Shown here one piece after another: positions 1 to 5,487 of a DNA stretch of 6,114 nt (positions are counted from its first letter, which is position 1; each line of letters begins with the position of its first letter). Under the pieces are notes generated by a model, which worked only from the letters and a program-made list of their open reading frames with translations, had not been told where the DNA came from and did no database searches. The translations under genes were made by a program, and so were the position numbers. The DNA comes from Anaerolineales bacterium (GTDB lineage Bacteria > Chloroflexota > Anaerolineae > Anaerolineales > E44-bin32): contig WVZH01000264.1 of NCBI GenBank assembly GCA_011772595.1, positions 41,504 to 47,617 of the forward strand. Reading direction: 5' to 3'.

Positions 1-76
1 GGATTTGCGTCTCATTGCCACAGGCAAGCCCTGTAAGCACGAGGGCGATCAAGGCGAAGAGAGTGTATTGTCTCAT
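1..76 (-). CDS. N-terminus of a lipoprotein (cut by window edge)
   Basis: Reading the minus strand from the ATG at 76-74 gives 25 codons before the window ends. The peptide begins MRQYTLFALIALVLTGLAC, a classic lipoprotein export signal: one Arg near the start, about 12 hydrophobic residues, then Cys19 as the likely lipid-attachment residue. The residues before the Cys are T-G-L-A. Gly at -3 departs from the usual Leu, so the lipobox is imperfect. After Cys19 the sequence becomes polar (G-N-E-T-Q), as expected for a mature surface lipoprotein. A GGAG lies about 11 bases upstream of the ATG, slightly far for a ribosome binding site. The gene is divergent from the lipoprotein gene at 495. The functional domain is outside the window, so no function can be given; a solute-binding protein or another secreted lipoprotein is possible. 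Confidence 0.6.
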   Translation of the reverse strand, partial: MRQYTLFALIALVLTGLACGNETQI

Positions 77-132
77 GGGGAATTCCACTCCACATTTATC
101 TGCTGCACAAGCTGTTTAGGGTTGGCAGGATC

Positions 133-179
133 CGTTTTACTTATATCGAGTACAGTTCTAAGTGCACACAAGTTGCACT
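133..179 (-). promoter_or_regulatory. Candidate promoter and operator-like inverted repeat
   Basis: On the minus strand TATAAG (145-140) resembles a -10 box, and transcription would start near 133, leaving a leader of about 56 bases before the ATG at 76. The -35 match is poor: TGTGCA (168-163) at 17-base spacing, or TTGTGT (171-166) at 20. Overlapping this -35 zone is an inverted repeat, AGTGCA (161-166) and TGCACT (174-179), separated by seven bases, which is the size and position of a binding site for a dimeric repressor. This is a pattern match only; chance occurrence is possible. Confidence 0.3.
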
Positions 180-287
180 GCATCGTTGAGTCTACAAGGG
201 ATCGGTTAGTTAGGACAACATACGAGAGCAATCCTCATATTCTTCAGCCCCCATCCGCCCCCCTCTAGTAGGGCTGTAGGAGGCCAT

Positions 288-311
288 ACCCTTCGACTTC
301 GCTCAGGACAG
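288..311. repeat. CCCTTCGACTTCGCTCAGG intergenic repeat unit
   Basis: The stretch CCCTTCGACTTCGCTCAGG (289-307) matches, from memory, a short partly palindromic motif (reverse complement CCTGAGCGAAGTCGAAGGG) often scattered through intergenic DNA of environmental bacterial genomes. The ends CCCT and AGG can pair across the unit. Only one copy lies in this window, so its repetitive nature cannot be shown here. It sits between divergent genes, where such units usually occur. It may be a REP-like element or a remnant of a larger repeat. Confidence 0.4.
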
Positions 312-482
312 ACATCGCCGCCTATCGCCCGCTCTGAATGGTTCCGTTCCGGACCTGATGGTACGCGGGAGGATCAACTCCTTTCCACTTACATACCGAG
401 CCAGATCTCAGGTGAAAGAAAAATCACCGGTACCTATGCGTGATTGCAGCACCCGAGCATCTCGGCTAGGATGGTGGTTCTT

Positions 483-489
483 AGGAGGT
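483..489 (+). promoter_or_regulatory. Ribosome binding site deciding the 495 start
   Basis: AGGAGGT ends five bases before the ATG at 495. It is a strong Shine-Dalgarno match at good spacing and favours this start over the in-frame ATG at 444, which has no comparable site. The start at 495 also places the export signal exactly at the N-terminus. Confidence 0.8.
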
Positions 490-494
490 CGACC

Positions 495-1970
495 ATGGGA
501 CGCGTCCACCTGAATTTGGTTCTGGCATCCTGCATCCTCTTCATCCTTGGTGCCTGCAACTTTCCCGATCAAAGCTCGCCGGCCTCGCTTCCAGCGACCG
601 AGTCACCAGACCAAGAGACTTCAAGGGAGTCTGGCGGTGGCGAAGAACCTGGCGCTCCGTCGGATCGACCGCAGGTTGAAGAGAGTGGTCCCTTGGCGAG
701 CCCCGGCGAACAGTTCGTCACCTCTGTGACCTCCGAAGGGATCGGGCAAATAGCCATTCAGGTTACCCTGCCGGAGAACGTGCGCTACTCCGATGGCGCA
801 GGGGTTGTAGTATTGATCTCCACTTACTTCACCCCCGCCCGCGGCTTCCAACAGGAACCGGACGTCAATCAGCTCGGACTCATCGGCATATCGTACCTAT
901 GGCCGGGAGAATCCGATCCCTCCGGCGCTCGCAGTGAGGGCACGTTTGATTACGGCGGGGAGATTTCGATGCTCGCCTTGCGCGATGTGATCCGCTTCGC
1001 CTCCGGCGAGCTTCCCAATCAGGATGGCAAGACGCTTCCCGAACTTGTCAATTTGCCCGTTCTGACCGACCAGGTGGGGCTGTATGCGTTCTCTCATCCC
1101 GGCATCGCGGCGGTGAACGTGCTCGCCTTGCACGGCCGCGAACTGCCCTCGGTAGGGTACTTCGTGGGGCGCGAGAATCCTACCGTGGACACCCTGTCCT
1201 CTGTGGAATTGGGTTACTGGGGAGACGACAGGAAGCCGATTGTCAACCCACTGTATCAATATCCCGCCTGCTATTCCCCGCGTGGGATCTCGATGGATTA
1301 CAGCAGCGTGCGCTGGGATGCAGACTACGTTGAGCCGCGCACGGGGGACGTCGGGCGCGCCTATCTGGATCTCAACGGAAGCGGTGCTCGTGAGGAGAGT
1401 GATTTCGCTTTCGGTGCACAGATCCCACGCTTTTACGGTAAGCGCTACTACTCCATCGAGCTTACACGAGCGTTGCTGGCCAACGGCGCACTCTCACTCG
1501 ACTCCTGGCCAGCGGATCTGGCTACACCAGCAGAGACCGGACAAATCTGGCCTTTCCACGCCAGCGTCGACCGTTATCCAGCACTGGCCAGTACCGCCCC
1601 AGACCTCAAAGTCATGCTTGTCTTCGCCCGTCGCGACCACGTCCAGCCCCCGCGCGATAAACCCCACATCCATCACGCCTACGACGGATTTCACCGTGGG
1701 GCGAGTTTGTGGACCCGTCTCAACCCCGACGTGACGTATATCGAATGGATCAACTCGGAGTTTGCCGCGCAGTATGTTGAACATGCGGCCAATTCGGAGC
1801 CAGGGGATTGGATGGAAGCCAACGCCTGGGCCTACCCGGATTTTCGGGGCGCATCCGGGATCGTGGCTCTGGCGGGCATCGCCGAGATGGCCGATAGGCT
1901 GCACGAGGAGAATTGGGGAGAGGATCTAGAGGCAGTCCTGAGCGACTACCCTGCACCGGAGCCAGGGTGA
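495..1970 (+). CDS. Secreted lipoprotein, alpha/beta-hydrolase-like, with EF-hand-like loop
   Basis: The protein is 491 residues from the ATG at 495. Residues 1-20 are a lipoprotein signal and L-G-A-C (18-21) is a good lipobox, so Cys21 should be lipid-anchored outside the cytoplasmic membrane. Residues 22 to about 70 form a Ser/Pro/Glu/Gly-rich linker. The rest resembles secreted alpha/beta hydrolases of the prolyl-oligopeptidase/dienelactone-hydrolase type. A hydrophobic strand (VVVLIST, 104-110) precedes a likely nucleophile elbow GLYAFSHPG (195-203) with Ser200, and a later strand VMLVFARRDHV (373-383) supplies a candidate acid, Asp381. The catalytic His is not assigned; His391, His393, His394, His400 and His430 are candidates. 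The elbow is A-F-S-H-P-G rather than strict G-x-S-x-G. An insert carries DLNGSGAREESD (292-303), an EF-hand/dockerin-like calcium loop. The substrate is unknown: an esterase or peptidase role is inferred from fold only. The gene is convergent with the oxidoreductase gene. Confidence 0.8.
   Translation: MGRVHLNLVLASCILFILGACNFPDQSSPASLPATESPDQETSRESGGGEEPGAPSDRPQVEESGPLASPGEQFVTSVTSEGIGQIAIQVTLPENVRYSDGAGVVVLISTYFTPARGFQQEPDVNQLGLIGISYLWPGESDPSGARSEGTFDYGGEISMLALRDVIRFASGELPNQDGKTLPELVNLPVLTDQVGLYAFSHPGIAAVNVLALHGRELPSVGYFVGRENPTVDTLSSVELGYWGDDRKPIVNPLYQYPACYSPRGISMDYSSVRWDADYVEPRTGDVGRAYLDLNGSGAREESDFAFGAQIPRFYGKRYYSIELTRALLANGALSLDSWPADLATPAETGQIWPFHASVDRYPALASTAPDLKVMLVFARRDHVQPPRDKPHIHHAYDGFHRGASLWTRLNPDVTYIEWINSEFAAQYVEHAANSEPGDWMEANAWAYPDFRGASGIVALAGIAEMADRLHEENWGEDLEAVLSDYPAPEPG
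1368..1403 (+). other. EF-hand/dockerin-like calcium-binding loop
   Basis: Codons 292-303 of the lipoprotein read DLNGSGAREESD. Loop positions 1 (Asp), 3 (Asn), 5 (Ser), 6 (Gly), 9 (Glu) and 12 (Asp) fit the 12-residue calcium loop of dockerin/EF-hand proteins. Position 8 is Arg instead of the usual hydrophobic residue, and no flanking paired hand is evident, so this is more likely a single structural calcium site than a regulatory EF-hand pair. Confidence 0.45.
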
Positions 1971-1992
1971 GCGAGAACTTGAGGAAAGATGA

Positions 1993-3108
1993 TCAAGTTT
2001 CAAATCTCCCCAAACTCATCTGCTCAAGATCAAACGTCGAAGCTCGCCCCTTGACAACGAACTCGGCCACGAGCTGACCCGCCGCAGGCGCCTGGATAAT
2101 CCCCATCCCCCCCCAACCGCAATTGAGGATCAAGCCCTCAATGGAGGGAACGGCTCCTAAGATCGGGCGCCCATCCGGTGTCAATGGACGCACCCCTGTC
2201 CAAGCCGTCAACAATCCCGCCTTCTCGAGGACCGGGACGCGGTGCACGGCCGCCTCGATGTTTGCATCAACCATTTCCCGATCAAGTCGATCGTCGACAC
2301 TTTCGACAGGTCGCTTACCGGTTGCCATAAGCACCCCATCGCCTTCCGGGCGGAAGTACCACTCGGCGGTGAGATCTTCAACAAAGGGGTGATGACGCGG
2401 GATCTCTGGTGTTGTCCCGGTCACCACTACCGTACGGGTTGCGTTACATAACGGGATGTCGACGTCGACCCAGCGACCGATTTCCGCAGACCAAGGTCCG
2501 CCGGCGTTGATTACGACGCGCGTGGTGATGGGACCTGATGTCGTCACCACACCTTCCACACGCCCTTCCCTCACCAAGATGTTCACGGCTCGCACACCTT
2601 CGTACAGGCTCACACCCATTTGACGCGCCCGCTTCATGTATCCTGTCGTGATCATGTGGGCGTCGATCGTACCGTCCTCAGGCCCCCAGGTTGCCAGTTC
2701 GATGTCGTCGGTGCGCAGTTGGGGGCACATCTCCTTCAATTCGGCCGGCGTGAGGATCTGTATGCTGATGTCCATGGAGTGCAGCATGCGCGCATGCTGG
2801 TTCAGTTTCCCCTTGGTCTCCTTGGTAGCCACAAAGACCCAACCGATGTTGCGAAAGTCGATCGGCGTGCCCATCTCCTCTTCAAAAAGCATGTAGCGGT
2901 CATAGCAATACCTTGCCATTCGGGCGAGGAGCCTGTCTTCGGCGAACTGCAAGCTGAGCATGGAGGCCGATTTACCCGTCGTACCTGACGCAATAGTGCC
3001 CATCTCTAGCACGACGACGTCCGTGAGCCCGAGCTTCGCCAAATGGTAGGCCGTACTGCAGCCGATGACCCCGGCGCCAATGATTACCACATCGGTCGTC
3101 TTTTGCAT
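1993..3108 (-). CDS. FAD-dependent oxidoreductase, DAO family (sarcosine/glycine oxidase-like)
   Basis: The protein is 371 residues from the ATG at 3108. It opens with a Rossmann dinucleotide fold: strand DVVIIGAGVIG with GxGxxG at 11-16, and Glu35 ending the second strand to bind the FAD ribose. GTTGKSASML (42-51) is the second FAD contact seen in the DAO family (Pfam DAO, COG0665). NAGGPWSAEIG (201-211) is the family's central motif, and GVRPLTPDGRPILG (305-318) with CGWGGMGIIQAPAAG (330-344) is its C-terminal FAD signature. Length is normal for sarcosine oxidase beta, glycine oxidase and D-amino acid dehydrogenase. These enzymes oxidise the C-N bond of amino acids or N-methyl amines; the exact substrate cannot be read here. 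No His is present at the position that carries covalent FAD in dimethylglycine dehydrogenases, so FAD is probably non-covalent. No signal peptide is seen, so it is probably cytoplasmic. The frame stays open upstream to an ATG at 3189, but those 27 residues are polar and precede the fold, so 3108 is preferred. Confidence 0.9.
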   Translation of the reverse strand: MQKTTDVVIIGAGVIGCSTAYHLAKLGLTDVVVLEMGTIASGTTGKSASMLSLQFAEDRLLARMARYCYDRYMLFEEEMGTPIDFRNIGWVFVATKETKGKLNQHARMLHSMDISIQILTPAELKEMCPQLRTDDIELATWGPEDGTIDAHMITTGYMKRARQMGVSLYEGVRAVNILVREGRVEGVVTTSGPITTRVVINAGGPWSAEIGRWVDVDIPLCNATRTVVVTGTTPEIPRHHPFVEDLTAEWYFRPEGDGVLMATGKRPVESVDDRLDREMVDANIEAAVHRVPVLEKAGLLTAWTGVRPLTPDGRPILGAVPSIEGLILNCGWGGMGIIQAPAAGQLVAEFVVKGRASTFDLEQMSLGRFET

Positions 3109-3112
3109 CGCG

Positions 3113-3120
3113 CCTTTCCT
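3113..3120 (-). promoter_or_regulatory. Ribosome binding site of the oxidoreductase gene
   Basis: On the minus strand AGGAAAGG (3120-3113) ends four bases before the ATG at 3108. It is a moderate Shine-Dalgarno match, slightly close to the start. Together with the Rossmann strand beginning at residue 6, it supports starting at 3108 rather than at 3189. Confidence 0.55.
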
Positions 3121-3171
3121 TGTGACTCCGGAATTGTTTGCTTCAAGAGCATGCTTGTTTTCGTTCGATAC

Positions 3172-3177
3172 TTTATA
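3172..3177 (-). promoter_or_regulatory. Candidate -10 box for the oxidoreductase gene
   Basis: TATAAA on the minus strand lies about 64 bases before the ATG at 3108, giving a leader of about 57 bases if used. No recognisable -35 hexamer sits 16-18 bases upstream, because that zone is the hairpin at 3184-3201. This is a weak call. Confidence 0.25.
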
Positions 3178-3201
3178 GAAAGAACACACCTTCGGGTGAG
3201 T
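3177..3201 (-). terminator. Possible weak intrinsic terminator after the phosphodiesterase gene
   Basis: On the minus strand ACTCACC (3201-3195) pairs with GGTGTGT (3190-3184) around the loop CGAA, giving six base pairs with one T-T mismatch. TCTTTCT (3183-3177) follows directly. The stem is short and the T run is interrupted, so termination would be inefficient. It lies about 190 bases beyond the phosphodiesterase stop codon. Confidence 0.3.
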
Positions 3202-3204
3202 CTC

Positions 3205-3237
3205 TCTCAGTGTCAGGACGTCGAGCTTGAACTGAGG
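3205..3237. repeat. Imperfect inverted repeat (hairpin)
   Basis: CTCAGT (3206-3211) pairs with ACTGAG (3231-3236). After one bulged G at 3212, TCA (3213-3215) pairs with TGA (3228-3230), and GG (3216-3217) with CT (3226-3227) through one wobble. The loop is eight bases (3218-3225). The plus-strand RNA form has slightly more pairing because of the wobbles. It could be an RNA structure in the intergenic leader or a protein binding site; no T run follows immediately. Confidence 0.35.
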
Positions 3238-3393
3238 TCCAATGCTTTATGTCGGCGGGACCTGCGGTGTGAGGCCCGAACCGATGAGTCAAGTGGCCAA
3301 GCTATCCCCTATACCAATAACGTATATCCTCCGTAGAACTGTTGCGGCATTCATGGTCTACCAGAGTTTCACCAAGCACTCCTATTGGCTGCA

Positions 3394-5472
3394 TCAGGCG
3401 GGTGGGACAGGGGCCGCTGCGGAGTATTCATCAAGCCACTGTTTGAACTGTGCATGCAACTGTGGAGCTCCTATAATATGCTCATCCTCTACCTGCCATT
3501 CCGATGGATACATCACGAAAGGGAATGACTGATCACCCCCCATGCCGCCATGGGAGCCCACCAACTCTTCAAAAGCAGCCACCTCATCCGTCTCGGTGTC
3601 ATACATACTGTTCACCATGATATCGGCTACGTGCGGGAAGCCACTCGTACGCTGCAGATGCCTCGGAGCATTGGCGCTAAAATCCGCAAGTGGGTCTTCC
3701 CCCTCGATGGTGTTATTCTCAAGGTAATGAACACCCTGTCTGCCTACCACAAGCGGTCCGTGTTCCTCTGAATGCACGAGTAAGAAACCAATCCCCTCAT
3801 GGTTTGCCAGACCCTCGATCAAGCCCGGATATTCTTCCTTGATCTTTTCGTAGCTCAACCGCTCTTCCCATTTTGTAAAGTAAATCAAGCCTAGATTTCC
3901 GGAGGCCATCACAATCACATTGGCTTCAGCGGGCTCGGAGTCTGGCCCGAAAGTATGGAGGAAATCACGATACGGACCCAACACAACTTGATCAAGAAAT
4001 CTGCGCTGTTTCGTCCACCACCTCATGAGGCGGGCTGCGAAACGCTCGCTTCCAGGAATGAAATCTCGAAGCAACTCGGTTAGAAAGACACTCACGTTCC
4101 CCCATCCCGCATCTTCACTGTGAATACTCTCCACGGTCTGCTCCTCCGAAATAATTTCCCTGACCACCTGCTCAAGGGTCAATCCGTGTCGTTGTTTGAA
4201 CGTTGCACCCTGACTCTGTCCGTGATCAGATAGGATGACAAATTTATATGGCCTTGGGGCAATGCGGACGATATCTTCTAGTCTGTCGAATTGCTCGTCC
4301 AGTTTCGATAAGACATCCAGAGCATCCGGTCGCTCGACACCGGAGTGATGTGCAACTTCATCGTATCCAACAAAGGTGGCATAAACGCATGGTACGCCTG
4401 TGATCACGTCTCCAATTAAGATTTGAACACTCAATTCCCTAAGAACGACCGTTGTAGCAGCCCGCAGGAGTGGATATAAACCGCCTCGATGTACACGCGG
4501 GCGGATATCCTTGCGCCGCTGGTAACTCGCAGCCCTCAATTCGATGATGGCGTCCCAAATGAAGAGCAAAATGATGCGAATGAAGTTATACGGCCCCATA
4601 AATACAGGAAAGAAATCTTCGCTCCTCTTCTTAGACATGTCAGCAATCCTGCTGAATGTGAATACCGCTTGTGGAGCATCACCTGAAAAAAGATTGCCAC
4701 AGCTGGATCCATCCTCTTTGAGCAGCCCCTTTCCTCTTGACAAACGACGCTCTATCTCGACCGTATCCGTGGGGTGATTTGAAACCATACGCCGCCCTCG
4801 ATCCTTCTCATACCAACGAAAGGCGGGGATATCGAAATTGTCTCCCAGCAAGATTCCCGCCTGGCTCGCAGAGGTCTGCGAAGAAAGATCACACTCCCAT
4901 CGCAGGATCCTATGACTACCGCCGTCCACCCAGCGCTGCAGTGTGGGCATGTAACCATTTTGAAGGGCGCGGCGCAACACTTGCTCGCCTAATCCATCAA
5001 TCTCGAGGAAGATAACACCCGGCGTCTCACTTTTGATCGGCTTTCCTACCAAGTCAACGATTTGTCTTACAAAGTGCGCATAATACGAATCGTCATCATC
5101 AATCGCAAGCATATCGCTAAACGTTACATTAACCAGTGTTACACCAAATACGAGAAGCACCGGGCTAGAAAGACCATGAACCTGAATCTCTTGAACAAAC
5201 CTATTCCCTAACCACAGGATAAGGGTATTGAGGAACATTGTAACGAGCCCAAATACCACGAGTGTAGGATTGATGGAGAATACGAGTAAGAAGTGTCTGA
5301 TCCTGGCATTGATATACCCGAGAAATATTGCAGCGAAAAGCGCTATGGGCCACCTTTCGATGGTTATCCCGGGCAGGACAATGATCAGGAAACCTGTCCA
5401 CAGCGCCAGCAACACCCATATGTAGACAATGCGAATATTCCAACGCAGGTGTCTTGTCTTAAGCTTGATCAT
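3394..5472 (-). CDS. Holin-like membrane domain fused to alkaline-phosphatase-superfamily phosphodiesterase
   Basis: The protein is 692 residues. Residues 1-14 are basic, and residues about 14-120 are very hydrophobic with four likely membrane segments (about 14-33, 41-56, 61-88, 102-119). They resemble the phage holin 4 superfamily domain (Pfam Phage_holin_4_2) as found fused to phosphatases. From about residue 150 the sequence fits the alkaline phosphatase/nucleotide pyrophosphatase superfamily, and all expected two-metal residues are present: Asp159 (FLEIDGLG), nucleophile Thr200 (SSQTSASQAG), Asp371 and His375 (YDEVAHHSG), Asp416 and His417 (LSDHGQSQG), and His641 (GSHGGMGG). It should therefore hydrolyse phosphodiester or phosphomonoester bonds at the membrane; the substrate is unknown. 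A further hydrophobic stretch, IRIILLFIWDAII (298-310), may lie on the membrane. The gene starts 15 bases after the MBL hydrolase stop. Sample lines are distinctly AT-richer than the genes to the left. The C-terminus ends in an Ala/Pro tail. Confidence 0.88.
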   Translation of the reverse strand: MIKLKTRHLRWNIRIVYIWVLLALWTGFLIIVLPGITIERWPIALFAAIFLGYINARIRHFLLVFSINPTLVVFGLVTMFLNTLILWLGNRFVQEIQVHGLSSPVLLVFGVTLVNVTFSDMLAIDDDDSYYAHFVRQIVDLVGKPIKSETPGVIFLEIDGLGEQVLRRALQNGYMPTLQRWVDGGSHRILRWECDLSSQTSASQAGILLGDNFDIPAFRWYEKDRGRRMVSNHPTDTVEIERRLSRGKGLLKEDGSSCGNLFSGDAPQAVFTFSRIADMSKKRSEDFFPVFMGPYNFIRIILLFIWDAIIELRAASYQRRKDIRPRVHRGGLYPLLRAATTVVLRELSVQILIGDVITGVPCVYATFVGYDEVAHHSGVERPDALDVLSKLDEQFDRLEDIVRIAPRPYKFVILSDHGQSQGATFKQRHGLTLEQVVREIISEEQTVESIHSEDAGWGNVSVFLTELLRDFIPGSERFAARLMRWWTKQRRFLDQVVLGPYRDFLHTFGPDSEPAEANVIVMASGNLGLIYFTKWEERLSYEKIKEEYPGLIEGLANHEGIGFLLVHSEEHGPLVVGRQGVHYLENNTIEGEDPLADFSANAPRHLQRTSGFPHVADIMVNSMYDTETDEVAAFEELVGSHGGMGGDQSFPFVMYPSEWQVEDEHIIGAPQLHAQFKQWLDEYSAAAPVPPA

Positions 5473-5476
5473 TGCT

Positions 5477-5486
5477 TCACCTCCTT
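5477..5486 (-). promoter_or_regulatory. Near-perfect Shine-Dalgarno of the phosphodiesterase gene
   Basis: AAGGAGGTGA on the minus strand is complementary to the 16S rRNA tail over ten bases, with seven bases between AGGAGG and the ATG at 5472. It begins one base after the TAG of the MBL gene (5490-5488), so ribosomes finishing the first gene cover this site, which suggests coupled and strong translation of the second. Confidence 0.85.
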
Positions 5487-5487
5487 G

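Larger units (their letters stand above)
77..494. other. Divergent intergenic region between two lipoprotein genes
   Basis: These 418 bases separate the starts of two divergently transcribed lipoprotein genes. No reading frame here has a ribosome binding site and a protein-like composition. The stretch holds a TATAAG -10-like box for the minus-strand gene (140-145), an inverted repeat at 161-179, a CTTCGACTTCGCTCAGG-type repeat near 288-311, and a small hairpin GGTGA/TCACC (411-415 and 424-428) with an A-rich 8-base loop. No clear sigma-70 promoter for the plus-strand gene was found; it may use a degenerate promoter or another sigma factor. Confidence 0.6.
3109..3393 (-). other. Intergenic gap between phosphodiesterase and oxidoreductase genes
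   Basis: These 285 bases lie between the stop of the phosphodiesterase gene and the chosen start of the oxidoreductase gene, both on the minus strand. No convincing gene is present. The gap contains an imperfect hairpin (3205-3237), a second hairpin followed by a T-rich run (3201-3177, minus strand), and a TATAAA box (3177-3172) that could serve the oxidoreductase gene. The length suggests the two genes are not tightly coupled. Confidence 0.55.

Noticed and set aside
212..241. AGGACA and CATATT, 18 bases apart, as a plus-strand promoter
   Set aside because: Each hexamer matches only four of six consensus bases and it would leave a leader of about 250 bases, so it is not better than chance.
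5..268. Plus-strand open frame of 87 codons at the left edge
   Set aside because: It runs antisense to a clear lipoprotein signal peptide on the minus strand (76-1), lacks a good ribosome binding site, and its protein resembles no family I recognise.
444..494. Upstream in-frame ATG giving a 508-residue version of the lipoprotein
   Set aside because: It would put 17 extra residues before the export signal and has no Shine-Dalgarno; the AGGAGGT site serves 495.
1975..2000. Hairpin between the convergent stops as a terminator
   Set aside because: AACTTGA (1976-1982) pairs with TCAAGTT (1993-1999), but the stem is only seven AT-rich pairs with a ten-base loop and no T run. Part of it is the coding end of the oxidoreductase.
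3109..3189. N-terminal 27-residue extension of the oxidoreductase
   Set aside because: The polar extension precedes the Rossmann strand that normally starts this family, and AGGAAAGG precedes the ATG at 3108.
3289..3354. Minus-strand 21-codon small frame in the intergenic gap
   Set aside because: It encodes a short peptide starting MNAATVLRRIYV without a well-placed ribosome binding site and has no recognisable family; chance is the simpler explanation.
5100..5472. Phage origin suggested by the holin-like domain
   Set aside because: The domain is fused to a full phosphodiesterase and no endolysin, structural or integrase gene is nearby; this domain name is common in non-phage bacterial membrane proteins.
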